DNA of 64,000 nt from Vogesella fluminis (GCF_014652335.1 NZ_BMYP01000005.1:1-64000), one strand, 5' to 3'; shown: positions 9,454 through 19,935, numbered from the stretch's first letter. The notes: generated by a model not told the origin, from the sequence alone. Made by a program: numbers and translations.

Positions 9454-11424
9454 ATGTCTACTCTTGACTCCATCCTGCGCGAGACCCGCAGCTTTGACCC
9501 GGCAGAAGACTTCCGCCGCAAGGCCACGGTTTCCGGGCCGGACGCCTATTACGCCCTGTGCGAACAGGCTGACGATCACTACCTGTCCTTCTGGGGAGAT
9601 CTGGCGCGAGAGCTGATCAGCTGGAAAAAGCCGTTCTCGCGCGTGCTGGACGACAGCAATGCACCATTTTTCAAATGGTTCGACGATGGCGTACTCAACA
9701 TTTCCTACAACTGTCTGGATCGCCATCTGGCCGTCAACGCCAACAAGATTGCCCTCATTTTCGAAGCGGATGGCGGCGGCATCACCCGTGTTACCTACTC
9801 TGAACTACACCGCCGCGTCTGCCAGTTCGCCAACGGCCTGAAGTCACTGGGCGTCGGCAAAGGCGACCGCGTGGTCATTTACATGCCGATGGTGATCGAG
9901 GCTATCGTTGCGATGCAGGCCTGCACCCGCATCGGCGCTATCCACTCGGTGGTATTCGGCGGCTTCTCCGCCGCTGCGGTACATGACCGCATCCAGGACG
10001 CTGGCGCCAAGGTGGTGATCACCGCCAACGAGGGCCTGCGCGGCGGCAAGATCGTGCCGTTGAAGGCAATGGTCGACGAAGCGCTGGCGATACCGGGCAG
10101 TGAAACGGTGACTGCCACCGTGGTCTACCAGCGCACCAACAGCGGTGCCAGCGACTGGCACGACGGCCGCGACATCTGGTGGCACAAGCTGATCGACGGC
10201 CAGCCGGAATCCTGCGAACCGGAATGGATGCAGGCTGACGACCCGCTGTTCATCCTGTACACCTCCGGCTCCACCGGGCGCCCGAAAGGCATCCAGCACA
10301 GCAGCGCCGGCTACCTGCTCGGCGCCCTCAACAGTTTCCGCTGGGTGTTCGACTACAAACCCAGCGACGTATTCTGGTGCACCGCCGACGTCGGCTGGAT
10401 CACCGGCCATTCCTACGTTTGCTACGGTCCGCTAGGCATGGGTGCCACCCAGGTCATTTTTGAAGGCGTGCCGACCTACCCGGACGCTGGCCGTTTCTGG
10501 CGCATGATCGAACAGCACAAGGTCACCACCTTCTACACCGCGCCGACCGCAATCCGTACCCTGATCAAGCTCGGTGCCGACCTGCCGAAGCAGTACGACC
10601 TGTCCAGCCTGCGCCTGCTCGGCACCGTCGGCGAGCCGATCAACCCCGAGGCGTGGATGTGGTACTACGAGATGGTCGGCGGCGAGCGCTGCCCTATCGT
10701 CGACACCTGGTGGCAAACCGAGACCGGCTCCGCGATGATCGCGCCGCTGCCCGGCGCCATCGCCACCAAGCCCGGCTCCTGCACCCTGCCGCTGCCCGGC
10801 ATCATGGCCGACATCGTCGATGAATCCGGCGCCCCGGTCGAGCCGGGCAAGGGCGGCTTTCTGGTTATCAAAAAGCCGTTCCCGTCGCTGGTGCGCACCA
10901 TCTGGAACGATCCGGAGCGCTTCAAGAGCACCTACTTCCCGGAAGAATTCAACGGCCAGTACTACCTCGCCGGCGACTCCGCCAACCGCGACGAAAGCGG
11001 CTACTTCTGGATCATGGGCCGCATCGACGACGTGCTGAACGTATCCGGCCATCGCCTCGGCACCATGGAAATCGAATCGGCGCTGGTCGCCAACCCGCTG
11101 GTGGCGGAAGCCGCGGTGGTCGGCAAGCCGCACGAGATCAAGGGTGAGGCGGTGGTTGCCTTCGTGGTGCTGAAAGGCCCGCGCCCGACCGGCGAGGAGG
11201 CCCGGCGCATGACCGCGGAGCTGAAAAACTGGGTGGCGCACGAGATCGGCAAGCTGGCGCAGCCGGACGACATCCGCTTCGGCGACAACCTGCCCAAGAC
11301 CCGCTCCGGCAAAATCATGCGTCGCCTGTTGCGCTCCATCGCCCGCGGCGAGGAAATCGCCCAGGACGTGTCGACGCTGGAGAATCCGCAGATCCTCAGC
11401 CAATTGCAGGAGCGCGCCAGCTAA
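9454..11424 (+). CDS. acs: Acetyl-CoA synthetase
   Basis: A 656-residue AMP-forming acetate:CoA ligase that converts acetate, ATP and CoA to acetyl-CoA in the cytoplasm. The adenylation core [11 protein letters not shown] is clear, and the C-terminal [14 protein letters not shown] motif contains the Lys (in SGKIMRR) that protein acetyltransferases modify in Acs enzymes. Length is typical (about 650). AAGGAA lies 6 bases before the chosen ATG, and the longer frame lacks homology-like sequence. It is the third gene of yjcH-actP-acs, with its own terminator and a paired uptake-like repeat downstream. Confidence 0.96.
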   Translation: MSTLDSILRETRSFDPAEDFRRKATVSGPDAYYALCEQADDHYLSFWGDLARELISWKKPFSRVLDDSNAPFFKWFDDGVLNISYNCLDRHLAVNANKIALIFEADGGGITRVTYSELHRRVCQFANGLKSLGVGKGDRVVIYMPMVIEAIVAMQACTRIGAIHSVVFGGFSAAAVHDRIQDAGAKVVITANEGLRGGKIVPLKAMVDEALAIPGSETVTATVVYQRTNSGASDWHDGRDIWWHKLIDGQPESCEPEWMQADDPLFILYTSGSTGRPKGIQHSSAGYLLGALNSFRWVFDYKPSDVFWCTADVGWITGHSYVCYGPLGMGATQVIFEGVPTYPDAGRFWRMIEQHKVTTFYTAPTAIRTLIKLGADLPKQYDLSSLRLLGTVGEPINPEAWMWYYEMVGGERCPIVDTWWQTETGSAMIAPLPGAIATKPGSCTLPLPGIMADIVDESGAPVEPGKGGFLVIKKPFPSLVRTIWNDPERFKSTYFPEEFNGQYYLAGDSANRDESGYFWIMGRIDDVLNVSGHRLGTMEIESALVANPLVAEAAVVGKPHEIKGEAVVAFVVLKGPRPTGEEARRMTAELKNWVAHEIGKLAQPDDIRFGDNLPKTRSGKIMRRLLRSIARGEEIAQDVSTLENPQILSQLQERAS

Positions 11425-11452
11425 GCGGCCCCTCCTCAGAGCTGTCCTTGTA

Positions 11453-11490
11453 AACCGCACGCGTGCTGCCATCACCGTGCGGTTCTTTTT
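11453..11490 (+). terminator. Rho-independent terminator of acs
   Basis: AACCGCACG (11453-11461) pairs with CGTGCGGTT (11476-11484) and is followed by CTTTTT. It lies 28 bp past the acs stop. Confidence 0.85.
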
Positions 11491-11503
11491 GTCTGCGGCA
11501 GCA

Positions 11504-11538
11504 CAAGGTTGGCCGCAAGCGGATTGCGGCCAACCTTG
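11504..11538. repeat. Head-to-head pair of the recurrent CAAGGTTGGCCGCAA motif
   Basis: Perfect 15-base arms (11504-11518 and 11524-11538) around a 5-base spacer. It lies between acs and mnmC, just after the acs terminator. This is the same motif found across the whole window, and the paired form is also found after glsA and secF. Confidence 0.95.
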
Positions 11539-11631
11539 CAGCGTCCGCGCGGCTGCCGGACAATAGCACCCAGCCATTTACAGATCCCAGGCCGGTTGCA
11601 CTCCGGCCTTTAGCGAAGTCAGCATGCCATC

Positions 11632-13620
11632 ATGAGCCAAGCTTTTCCGCCTGCCCGTCTTGACTGGAGCACCGGCCAACCCGTCTCTGCCGATTACGGC
11701 GACGTCTACTTTTCCCGGGAAAGCGGCCTTGACGAGACACGCCATGTGTTTATCGGGCATAACCAGCTGCCGCAGCGCTTCGCGGCGCTGACACCGGAGC
11801 AACTGTTCAGCATCGGTGAAACCGGCTTCGGCACCGGCCTGAACTTCCTGGCTGCCTGGCAATGCTTCCTCCAGCATGCCCCCGCCGGCGCGCGCCTGTC
11901 TTTTGTCAGTACCGAGAAGCACCCGCTCACCACCGCCGACCTCGTGCAGGCGCAGGCGATGTGGCCGGAGCTGGCCACCCAGGCTGCAGCACTGCAGCAG
12001 CAATACGACGTCATGGCACCGGGCTGGCACCGTTTCGTACTGGAAAACGGCCGCGTGATCCTGACGCTGCTGATCGGCGACGTGCTGGAAACCCTGCCGC
12101 AACTGGAGGCGCGCATTGATGCCTGGTTCCTCGACGGCTTTGCCCCGGCCAGGAATCCGGAAATGTGGCAGCCGGCGCTGTTCCGGCAGCTGGCGCGGCT
12201 GTCGCACCGCGGTACCACGCTGGCCACCTTCAGCAGTGCCGGCATCGTACGCCGCGGTTTGGAAGAAGCCGGCTTCGGCATCGAGAAAGTTGCCGGCTAT
12301 GGCAAAAAGCGGGACATGACCCGCGGCCAACTGCAACACCTGCCACCCTCCGGGTGGCGGGCACCATGGTACGCATACCCACAACAGGCCACCGGCGAGC
12401 GCAGCGCAGTGGTGATCGGTGCCGGTATCGCCGGCGCCAGCATTGCGCGCAGCCTGGCCAACCGCGGCTGGCAGGTTACCGTACTCGACCGCCATCCACG
12501 AGCGGCGCAGGAAGCCTCCGGCAATCCGCAGGGCGTGCTGTACACCAAGCTGTCGCCACACTTCACCCTGTTGACACAACTGGTGCTGTCCGGCTACGGC
12601 TACACCCTGCGCACGCTGCACCAGCTGCTGCCGGAAGACGGCGTGCAGTGGCGGCGCTGCGGCGTGCTGCAACTGGCCGGTGACGCCGCCGAAGAGAAAC
12701 GCCAGCAAGGCCTGGCCGCCGCCGGCCTGTCGCCGCACATCCTGCGCCGCGTCGATGCCGCCGAAGCCTCCGCCCTCGCCGGCGTCGAGCTCGCGCAAGG
12801 CGGACTCTATTTTGAGCAGGGCGGCTGGCTGAATCCTCCCAGCCTGGTCAACAAGTTGCTGGATCACCCCAACATCACCCTGCGCCTGGGCGACGCAGTC
12901 ACCGAGCTGGCGCAAAACCCGGCAGACGGCGGCTGGGTAGCAATGGGCAGCGATGGCCCGCTAGCCATCGGCAGCATTGCCGTGGTCGCCACCGCCAACG
13001 ACACCATGCAGTTCGACCCGACCTACTACCTGCCGGTAAAGCGTATCCGCGGCCAGGTCACCGAGCTGGCTGCCACCAGCGACAGCAAAGCGCTGCAGAC
13101 CGTACTGTGCGGCGAGGGTTATATCACCCCGGTGCGTCGGGACCGGCACTGCCTTGGCGCCACTTTCAAGTTTGAATACGAGGACCTGGAGACCAACGAT
13201 ACCGAACATGCTGAAAACCTGGCCATGCTGGCCGGCCTGGCACCGCGACTGTACCAGGCCCTGGGTGGCGAGCGCATCGACCCGGCACAATGCCATGGCC
13301 GCGCCGCGCTACGCTGCACCAGCCCGGACTACCTGCCCATGGTTGGCGCCATCGTCGATCGCGATGCCTTCCTCGACTGCTATCAGCCGCTGGCACGCGA
13401 CGCCTCGCTGAAACTGAGCGCCGAGGCGCCGCTGATCAGGGGGCTGTACGTCAGCACCGCCCACGGCTCGCGCGGCATGGTCACCGCGCCGCTGGCCGGC
13501 GAAATCATCGCCAGCCTGCTGAACGGTGAGCCGGCACCGCTACCCGGCAGCATCATGGATGCCGTCAACCCCAGCCGCTTCCTGGTGCGCGACCTGATCC
13601 GCCAGAAGCACCGTGACTGA
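11632..13620 (+). CDS. mnmC: Bifunctional tRNA mnm5s2U biosynthesis protein MnmC
   Basis: A 662-residue two-domain enzyme acting on U34 of tRNAs. The N-terminal SAM-dependent methyltransferase (about 1-245, motif GETGFGTGLNFLAAWQ) does the last methylation step. The C-terminal FAD-dependent oxidase (from about 260, Rossmann motif VVIGAGIAGASIARSLA) removes the carboxymethyl group of cmnm5U. Both domains look complete and the length matches family norms. The last 81 bases overlap the convergent hydrolase gene in antisense. Confidence 0.95.
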   Translation: MSQAFPPARLDWSTGQPVSADYGDVYFSRESGLDETRHVFIGHNQLPQRFAALTPEQLFSIGETGFGTGLNFLAAWQCFLQHAPAGARLSFVSTEKHPLTTADLVQAQAMWPELATQAAALQQQYDVMAPGWHRFVLENGRVILTLLIGDVLETLPQLEARIDAWFLDGFAPARNPEMWQPALFRQLARLSHRGTTLATFSSAGIVRRGLEEAGFGIEKVAGYGKKRDMTRGQLQHLPPSGWRAPWYAYPQQATGERSAVVIGAGIAGASIARSLANRGWQVTVLDRHPRAAQEASGNPQGVLYTKLSPHFTLLTQLVLSGYGYTLRTLHQLLPEDGVQWRRCGVLQLAGDAAEEKRQQGLAAAGLSPHILRRVDAAEASALAGVELAQGGLYFEQGGWLNPPSLVNKLLDHPNITLRLGDAVTELAQNPADGGWVAMGSDGPLAIGSIAVVATANDTMQFDPTYYLPVKRIRGQVTELAATSDSKALQTVLCGEGYITPVRRDRHCLGATFKFEYEDLETNDTEHAENLAMLAGLAPRLYQALGGERIDPAQCHGRAALRCTSPDYLPMVGAIVDRDAFLDCYQPLARDASLKLSAEAPLIRGLYVSTAHGSRGMVTAPLAGEIIASLLNGEPAPLPGSIMDAVNPSRFLVRDLIRQKHRD

Positions 13621-14403
13621 ATCAGTCAGTTGCGCCATGATCAGCGCCGCCGTGGCCTGCGGATGCTCCAGTGGAAACAGGTGCGAACCTTTTTGCACAA
13701 TGATGCTCACAGCGAAGTGTTTGTGCATATAAGCCAGATCCGCCGGCGTCAGCACGTCGCTAGTCTCGCCGGCGACAAACACCGTCGGCACCCGCAGCTG
13801 TCCCTTGTAGCGCGGCACCGAATGCGGCAGCGTGTTGTAGATCGCGTTTTCGATCACCGGCCGGAACTTCAGGCGGCGGCCACCGCCGGCCGTCGCCACC
13901 GTGCCGAACTCGGCATAATCGTGCAGACAGTCGGGATCGAAGCGGGCAAACATCGGCTTGCGCGCGAAATAGTCGTACACCGATTCGACGCTGGCCCAGT
14001 TGTCGCGCCGCTTCAGGGTATTGCCGCCCGGTGTCACGCGGTCGATGAAGCCCAGCTTTTTCGCCAGCCAGATGCCGCGCGAGCGCAGCGGCCCCATCAG
14101 CGGCGAATCGAGGATGATCAGCTTGCTGAACAGCTCCGGGTGGCGAATGGCGGCAAAGAACAGGATGAAACCACCCAGCGAATGCCCGACGCCAACCACC
14201 GGCCGGTCATAGTGCTGGCGCAGGTAGGCAACGGTTTCCTCGACCAGATGCGGCCAACAGTCGGTCACCGGATAGCGCGGATCGTGGCCGATGCAGTCAA
14301 GGTAGCCAACGTGGCAGCCCTGTTCGCGCAGCGACTGGTGCAACTTGCGGTACACCGACGCCGGAAAGCTGTTGGCGTGGGCAAAATGAATGATGGTGGT
14401 CAT
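13540..14403 (-). CDS. Alpha/beta-hydrolase
   Basis: A 287-residue cytoplasmic alpha/beta-hydrolase fold protein. The nucleophile elbow GHSLGG (Ser at about 97) and the upstream oxyanion-region HANSFPASVY near the N-terminus are visible, and the likely catalytic His lies in GSHLFPLEHP near residue 245. The substrate is unknown; family members include esterases and lipases. I chose the ATG at 14403 because GAGGAG lies about 9 bases upstream. The 3' end overlaps mnmC by 81 bases on the opposite strand. Confidence 0.85.
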   Translation of the reverse strand: MTTIIHFAHANSFPASVYRKLHQSLREQGCHVGYLDCIGHDPRYPVTDCWPHLVEETVAYLRQHYDRPVVGVGHSLGGFILFFAAIRHPELFSKLIILDSPLMGPLRSRGIWLAKKLGFIDRVTPGGNTLKRRDNWASVESVYDYFARKPMFARFDPDCLHDYAEFGTVATAGGGRRLKFRPVIENAIYNTLPHSVPRYKGQLRVPTVFVAGETSDVLTPADLAYMHKHFAVSIIVQKGSHLFPLEHPQATAALIMAQLTDSVTVLLADQVAHQEAAGVDGIHDAAG

Positions 14404-14531
14404 GGCAGGCGCTCCTCGTGGCCCATAGTATATCAAGCGTTTGCTTGGCAAAATAAGGGCTGTGCGTTTAGCCGCGGCCGCACCATCGCAACAACTTATC
14501 AAGGCACCGTCGTTTTGGCGGTCACAAGCTC

Positions 14532-16292
14532 ATGAACAAGCACATTTTTTCTCTCTTCATCCGTTGCCTGCTGTGGCTGAGCCTGCTGTCGGCCCCCTTT
14601 GCCCACGCACTGGACCAGGACGACCTGCTGCCGCCGGAACAGGCCTTTGCCGTCACCGCCGAGCGCCAGGGACCACAGCTGCGGCTGACGGTAACCGTCG
14701 CCGACGGCTACTACCTGTACCGCGACCGCAGCCGCTTCGAGACGATACCGGCCGCGTTGATCGCACAGCAGACGCTGCCCGCCGGCAAGCCCAAGGATGA
14801 CCCCTACTTCGGCAAGCAGGTCACCTACCCGCCGGGACCGACCGTGATGCTGCTGACGCTGCGTCCGGACGCGCCGCAGCAGTTCACGCTCAAGGCCACG
14901 GTGCAGGGCTGCGCCGATGCCGGCCTGTGCTACCCGCCCTACACCCACACCCTCGCGGTCGGTGGTGACAACAAGGCGCTGTCGCCCTGGCTGCAGCCGG
15001 CCGGCGCGCAAGGCGACAGCAACCCGTCGCAACCACGCGAAGGCCTGGCCGCCACACTGGCGGCCTTCTTTGCCGCCGGCCTGGGCATGGCGTTCACCGC
15101 CTGCATGTACCCGCTGCTGCCCATCGTGTCCGCGCTGATTGCCGGCCAGGGCCAGCACCTGACCCGCCGTCGCGGCTTCCTGCTGGCGCTGACCTATGTG
15201 CAGGGCTTGGCCGTCAGCTACACCGCCATCGGCATCGTGGCCGGCCTGACCGGCAGCCTGTTCAACGTGTGGCTGCAGCAGCCGGCGGTGATCCTCGGTG
15301 CCAGCCTGCTGATGGTGGTGTTTGCGCTGGGCATGTTCGATATCGTGTCCATCCAGCTGCCATCCAGCTGGCAGACCCGCCTCGCCGCCTCCAGCAACCG
15401 CCTGTCCGGCGGCCACATCGTGACCGTGTTCGGGATGGGCGTGCTGTCGGCGCTGCTGATCGGCCCCTGCGTCGGCCCGCCGCTGGCACTGGCGCTGGGC
15501 TACATCGGCCAGACCGGCGACGCCTGGCTGGGCGGTGTCGCGCTCTACGCGATGGCGATGGGGCTGGGCCTGCCGCTCATCATCGTCGGCACCTTTGGCG
15601 GCCACGTGCTGCCCAAGGCCGGCATGTGGATGAAGACGGTCAAGGCGGTGTTCGGCGTGGTGATGCTGGCGGTGGCCATCTGGCTGGCGACGCCGTTCCT
15701 GCCCGCCATCGTGGTGATGCTGCTGTGGGCGGCGCTGGCGCTGGCCAGCGCGGTATTCCTGAAAGCCTTCGATCCGCTGCCGCCGAACGCGTCGTCCGTG
15801 CTCAAGCTGGGCAAGGCGCTGGGCCTGCTGCTGGCGCTGGTCGCCACCCTGCAGCTGATCGGCGTGTTCAGCGGTGCCAAATCGGCCCGCTACCCGCTGG
15901 CGGCGCTCGGCGCCACCGCCGGCGACAGCGGCAAGCCGCAGTTCCGCACTATCGGCAGCGTGGCCGAGCTGGACGCCGCCCTCGCTGCCGCCCGCGGCCA
16001 GCCGGTGTTGCTGGACTTCTATGCCGACTGGTGCGTGTCCTGCATCGAGATGGAAGAGACCACCTTCCGCGACCCGGCGGTGCGCCAGGCCATGAGCAAG
16101 GCGGTGCTGCTGAAGGCCGACGTCACCGCCAACCTGCCGGCGCACCAGGCGCTGCTGCAACGCTTCGGCCTGTACGGCCCGCCTGGCATGATCTTCTTCG
16201 ACCGCCAGGGCAAGGAGCAACAGCGCCTCATCGGCTACAGCCCGGCCGACGAATTCCTGCCGCTGCTGCAACGCCAGCAAAACGGCGGCTGA
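14532..16292 (+). CDS. dsbD: Thiol:disulfide interchange protein DsbD
   Basis: A 586-residue inner-membrane protein that carries electrons from cytoplasmic thioredoxin to periplasmic DsbC/DsbG-type partners. A signal peptide (about 1-27, ending AHA) leads a periplasmic alpha domain with the Cys pair in GCADAGLCYPP. The central beta domain has about eight membrane helices, with a redox Cys in TACMYPLLP. The C-terminal thioredoxin-like gamma domain has WCVSC at about 498-502. All three cysteine pairs are in place. It converges on rlmD. Confidence 0.95.
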   Translation: MNKHIFSLFIRCLLWLSLLSAPFAHALDQDDLLPPEQAFAVTAERQGPQLRLTVTVADGYYLYRDRSRFETIPAALIAQQTLPAGKPKDDPYFGKQVTYPPGPTVMLLTLRPDAPQQFTLKATVQGCADAGLCYPPYTHTLAVGGDNKALSPWLQPAGAQGDSNPSQPREGLAATLAAFFAAGLGMAFTACMYPLLPIVSALIAGQGQHLTRRRGFLLALTYVQGLAVSYTAIGIVAGLTGSLFNVWLQQPAVILGASLLMVVFALGMFDIVSIQLPSSWQTRLAASSNRLSGGHIVTVFGMGVLSALLIGPCVGPPLALALGYIGQTGDAWLGGVALYAMAMGLGLPLIIVGTFGGHVLPKAGMWMKTVKAVFGVVMLAVAIWLATPFLPAIVVMLLWAALALASAVFLKAFDPLPPNASSVLKLGKALGLLLALVATLQLIGVFSGAKSARYPLAALGATAGDSGKPQFRTIGSVAELDAALAAARGQPVLLDFYADWCVSCIEMEETTFRDPAVRQAMSKAVLLKADVTANLPAHQALLQRFGLYGPPGMIFFDRQGKEQQRLIGYSPADEFLPLLQRQQNGG

Positions 16293-16294
16293 GT

Positions 16295-16322
16295 CCGTTG
16301 CAGCCAACGTTGGCCGCAACGG
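16295..16322. repeat. Paired uptake-like motif after dsbD (imperfect)
   Basis: CCGTTGCAGCCAA (16295-16307) and TTGGCCGCAACGG (16310-16322) pair with one mismatch around CG. It starts 3 bases past the dsbD stop and probably acts as, or adds to, its transcription end. Confidence 0.85.
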
Positions 16323-16352
16323 TGAACACACCACGCCGACACCTCATCACAC

Positions 16353-16391
16353 GAAAAAAAACAGGCCGCCGGTTCGCACCGGAGGCCTGTC
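16353..16391 (-). terminator. Terminator of rlmD
   Basis: ACAGGCCgCCGGT pairs with ACCGGaGGCCTGT (about 16361-16373 and 16378-16390, one mismatch). It is followed on the minus strand by eight T. Confidence 0.85.
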
Positions 16392-16414
16392 CTGTCACTG
16401 CTATGCGCAGCGTG

Positions 16415-17953
16415 TTACTGTGCCGGCTTGCCGGCGACGCTGGCCAGGTAAGCGGCGCGACGTGCCTCCTTGGCGGCCACCTTCTCCGCCACTTCCAGCG
16501 CCTTCTCGGCGGCGGCCAGCGCCTCGCGCTCCTGGCGTGCCGCCATCGACGCGGCACGGGCGGCATCGCGCACCGCTTCTTCCTCCGCCTCCATCGCCTC
16601 GACTTCGGCGCGGGTCATGCATGGGCCGGTCTTCTCGAACCAGGCCACCGACTCGACGTGCCCGGTGTGCGGGAACATGTTGATGATGCCCGCCGTTTTC
16701 AGCGTGTAGCCTTTGGTGTGCACCAGCACCCCGGCATCGCGCGCCAGCGTCGCCGGATTGCACGACACGTACACGATGCGCTGCGGTGCAGTGTCCTCGG
16801 TGATCGCCTTCAGCAGCTGCATCGCGCCGTCGCGTGGCGGGTCCACCAGCATCTTGTCGAACTTGCCCAGAGCGGCGAACGATTCCTCGGTCACCTCGAA
16901 CAGGTTGGCCATCTCATAGCTGACCTTGTGCTGCAAGCCGTTGTGGGTGGCATTTTCCACCGCCCGCTTCACCAGCGCCTCGCTGCCTTCCATGCCGTGC
17001 ACGGTGGCGCCGCTGCGCGCGATCGGCAGTGTGAAGTTGCCGATGCCGCAGAACATGTCGGCAATGCGCTCGCCGGCCTGCGGATCCAGGAGGCGCAGCG
17101 CGCGGCTGACCATCACGTTGTTGATTTCCGGGTTGACCTGGGTGAATTCGGTCGGGTAGTACGGCATCTCGACGTCGAAATCGCGCAGGAGGTAGGTCAG
17201 CCTCGGCGCATCCAGCGGATAAATCGGGTAACAGCTATCCGGCCCCTTCGGCTGCAGCCAGATCTGTACCGTGCGCTGCGGCGTGGAGTGCGTGTCGGAG
17301 AACGCACGCAGCAAGGCAAAGTCAGCCTCGGTAATGTCGTCCATATTGCGGAACACCAGCACATCCAGCTCGGCACCAACCGCGATTTCCACCTGCGGCA
17401 TGCGGTTGTAGATCGATAGCCTGGCGATCAACTGGCGCAGCGGCACGATCAACACCGAGATATGCGACGGCAGGATATGGCACTCGCTCATGTCGGCGAT
17501 GAAGCTGGAACGCTTCTCGTGGAAGCCGACCAGCACGCCGTCCTTTTTCGCGACATGGCGCGCCGACAGCCGGGCGCGGTGGCGGTAGCCCCACGCGGCG
17601 CCGGCGATCGGCGGCATCACCACCTCGGCCCTGACCCTGCCGATATGGCGCAGGTCGTCTTCCAGCACGCGCTGCTTGATGGCGACCTGTGCCGAGAACT
17701 CGACATGCTGCATCGAGCAGCCACCACACACCCCAAAGTGTGGACAGGACGGCTTGGTGCGCAGGAAGCTCTCCTTCAGCACATCCGCCACATCAGCGTT
17801 TTCATAACTTTTCTTGATGCGATAACTTTGATAAGTCACTGTTTCATACGGCAACGCGCCATCGATAAAGACGGCCTTGCCATCGACACGGGCGATACCG
17901 CGACCTTCGTGGTCCAGCGACTCGACATGGGCAACTACAGACGCTTGAGTCAT
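16415..17953 (-). CDS. rlmD: 23S rRNA (uracil-1939-C5)-methyltransferase RlmD
   Basis: A 512-residue SAM-dependent RNA methyltransferase of the TrmA/RumA family. A TRAM domain (about 1-60) precedes the Fe-S cysteines C70, C76 and C79 (in [10 protein letters not shown]), with a fourth near residue 155. The SAM-binding [12 protein letters not shown], the DPPRDGA motif and the catalytic [10 protein letters not shown] stretch follow. After the usual family end (about 445) comes an extra tail of about 65 residues rich in Ala, Glu and Lys, probably a single long helix. The start at MTQASVV has no clear Shine-Dalgarno; it was chosen because the TRAM domain begins there. Confidence 0.9.
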   Translation of the reverse strand: MTQASVVAHVESLDHEGRGIARVDGKAVFIDGALPYETVTYQSYRIKKSYENADVADVLKESFLRTKPSCPHFGVCGGCSMQHVEFSAQVAIKQRVLEDDLRHIGRVRAEVVMPPIAGAAWGYRHRARLSARHVAKKDGVLVGFHEKRSSFIADMSECHILPSHISVLIVPLRQLIARLSIYNRMPQVEIAVGAELDVLVFRNMDDITEADFALLRAFSDTHSTPQRTVQIWLQPKGPDSCYPIYPLDAPRLTYLLRDFDVEMPYYPTEFTQVNPEINNVMVSRALRLLDPQAGERIADMFCGIGNFTLPIARSGATVHGMEGSEALVKRAVENATHNGLQHKVSYEMANLFEVTEESFAALGKFDKMLVDPPRDGAMQLLKAITEDTAPQRIVYVSCNPATLARDAGVLVHTKGYTLKTAGIINMFPHTGHVESVAWFEKTGPCMTRAEVEAMEAEEEAVRDAARAASMAARQEREALAAAEKALEVAEKVAAKEARRAAYLASVAGKPAQ

Positions 17954-18103
17954 TGTTTCAACAAGTAAAAAGGCAAAAGACAAAGGTTGGAATTGTCGCA
18001 GAAAGCGCCACAAAAAGCACGATGCCGTGCCTCTTTTGACGGATGTTGCCATGCGGCACATCTGCTAACATCGAAGTATCCGCTTATCCCGAATCGCCAG
18101 AGA

Positions 18104-18982
18104 ATGAAATTTTCGTCCCTGCTTGCAGCCTGCACCGTGGCCACCACTGCTTACAGCCATGCCATGACCCCGGAGCCGGACGTACTGGTCAGCAGTGCCG
18201 GCCAGCACTTGGTCGTCAACCTGCCGCAAACCCGCGTCTTCCTGTATCAGGATGGCATGCTGGTAAACAGCTACCCGGTGGCAGTCGGCAAGATGATCAC
18301 CAACACCCCCACCGGCAACTACGCCATTACCGGCATCTACCGCAATCCGGTATGGCACGTACCCAGATCGATCCAGGAAGAAATGGTACGTGCCGGCAAG
18401 CCGGTACAGACCACCGTCGCTGCCGGGCCAGACAATCCGCTGGGGCCGGTATTCATCCGCTTTGGCGAAAGCAGGCTTGGCCTCGGTTTTCATGGCACCA
18501 ACCAGCCCGCCAGCGTGCCCGGCTTTCGCAGCCATGGCTGCGTACGCCTGCGCAGCGAGAATGCGCTGGCACTGGCCGACTGGGTGGACATCGGCGCTGC
18601 AGTCACCATCAGCTACCAGACCACGCTGCTGAGTGAGGACAGTGCCGGCGAGCTGTGGCTGCATGCCTATCGCGACAGCTACAAGAAGGATGACATCGTG
18701 CCGCAACTGCTGGCGGAAACCCTGCTCAACTGGCAGCAGGAGAACCGGCGTCCGGTTCACGGCAAGCGCGTCGACCAGGCCTTCCGCGAGCGCAACGGCA
18801 AGCCGGTATGTCTCAGCTGCAGCAGCACGCAAAACAACCGTATCACCGGCACGCTCAACACCGTGCGCTGGCTGAGCCCGCCACCGGAGATCCGTGATGA
18901 GCAGCCCGATGAGCTGCTGCTGCCGGACAGCAACAGTGCCCGAGCACCACGCAGCGCACAATTCAAGCAGAAAAGCGCTTGA
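18104..18982 (+). CDS. Periplasmic L,D-transpeptidase (YkuD domain)
   Basis: A 292-residue exported protein. The signal peptide (about 1-20) ends at SHA. The YkuD catalytic motif HGTNQPASVPGFRSHGCVRL holds the active-site Cys and His. Such enzymes form 3-3 peptidoglycan cross-links or attach lipoproteins to murein; which applies here is not readable. About 90 residues follow the catalytic domain and contain a CLSC pair of unknown purpose. The ATG fits the signal peptide; the longer frame does not. Confidence 0.88.
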   Translation: MKFSSLLAACTVATTAYSHAMTPEPDVLVSSAGQHLVVNLPQTRVFLYQDGMLVNSYPVAVGKMITNTPTGNYAITGIYRNPVWHVPRSIQEEMVRAGKPVQTTVAAGPDNPLGPVFIRFGESRLGLGFHGTNQPASVPGFRSHGCVRLRSENALALADWVDIGAAVTISYQTTLLSEDSAGELWLHAYRDSYKKDDIVPQLLAETLLNWQQENRRPVHGKRVDQAFRERNGKPVCLSCSSTQNNRITGTLNTVRWLSPPPEIRDEQPDELLLPDSNSARAPRSAQFKQKSA

Positions 18983-19049
18983 CGCTGCAAAAGCTTCACG
19001 TTAAAGTGCGCACCTCGCTGACGAATCAACCGGTTCATCAGCGCAGCGT

Positions 19050-19125
<76 letters not shown>

Positions 19126-19131
19126 CATCCG

Positions 19132-19207
19132 GTCCCTATCGTCTAGAGGCCTAGGACGTCGCCCTTTCACGGCGATAACCGGGGTTCGAATCCCCGTGGG
19201 GACGCCA
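19132..19207 (+). tRNA. tRNA-Glu(TTC)
   Basis: A 76-base cloverleaf with encoded CCA. The acceptor is GTCCCTA/TGGGGAC. The anticodon loop CTTTCAC gives anticodon TTC, and the T-arm CGGGG-TTCGAAT-CCCCG is perfect. It lies 6 bases after the first tRNA-Ala. Confidence 0.95.
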
Positions 19208-19214
19208 GCATTTC

Positions 19215-19290
<76 letters not shown>

Positions 19291-19299
19291 AACAAACAG

Positions 19300-19330
19300 A
19301 AAACCGGCTTGCGAGCCGGTTTTCTGCTTT
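19300..19330 (+). terminator. Terminator of the tRNA cluster
   Basis: AAAACCGGCT (19300-19309) pairs with AGCCGGTTTT (19314-19323) around TGCG, and a further T-rich tail follows. Confidence 0.85.
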
Positions 19331-19358
19331 TCCGGCCCCATCTCCCGATTGAGCAGCG

Positions 19359-19871
19359 CTAGCGCAATACCTGCTCGCTCTGCTGCAAGGCTTGCTGCAG
19401 GCTTTGCACCTCACTGCGCTCACCGGCGCGCATTACCGCCCGCGATACGAAGTGGCAGATATTGAATATCCCCGCCAGTCGCGGCGCCGCCGCTTCGCGC
19501 CACGCCGGTCGCGCGCACCGCAGCCATAACGGTACCACCCGTTGCAGCACCTGGCTCACCTGCTGCAATTCCTGCAGCAGCCCGTAGGAAGGATGACCGC
19601 CATCAAGCAGGGCGCGCTCGCGCATGCTGTACAGCCGCTCTTCCAGCAACTGCAGCAGGTGTGCCAGCTCCGCCTCCAGTTGCGGCAGATCCAGCGCCGC
19701 CGCCGGATGTTCGTCCGGATCCAGCTGCTGGGCATGCTGTGCCAACAGGCTGAGCCGGAAGGCATCCTGCGGTACCGCCGGCCCGCCGCCCGCCGCATGA
19801 TGCAGCTCAGGCGTTCGCGGCAGCTGCTCACTGACCGGTAGCGCCGGCCCCACTACCGTCACCTTGACCAT
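19359..19871 (-). CDS. Hypothetical protein, 170 aa
   Basis: No family recognised. The protein is Leu-, Gln- and Glu-rich, and residues 55-115 (LPQLEAELAHLLQLLEERL...LLQELQQVSQVLQRVVP) look like a helical bundle or coiled coil. There is no signal peptide or membrane span. The ATG is preceded by AGGA about 10 bases upstream. It lies downstream of ribA on the same strand with a 64-bp gap, so it may be read from the ribA transcript. Confidence 0.55.
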   Translation of the reverse strand: MVKVTVVGPALPVSEQLPRTPELHHAAGGGPAVPQDAFRLSLLAQHAQQLDPDEHPAAALDLPQLEAELAHLLQLLEERLYSMRERALLDGGHPSYGLLQELQQVSQVLQRVVPLWLRCARPAWREAAAPRLAGIFNICHFVSRAVMRAGERSEVQSLQQALQQSEQVLR

Positions 19872-19935
19872 GGCACACGTCCTTTCCTGTCATGCCCGAC
19901 ACTGACCTTATCGGCCAGCTTGCCGGATCATGAAG

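Noticed and set aside
15269..17419. An open frame of 716 codons on the plus strand across dsbD and rlmD
   Set aside because: It is Arg/Pro/Ala-rich shadow sequence crossing a terminator and two convergent real genes.
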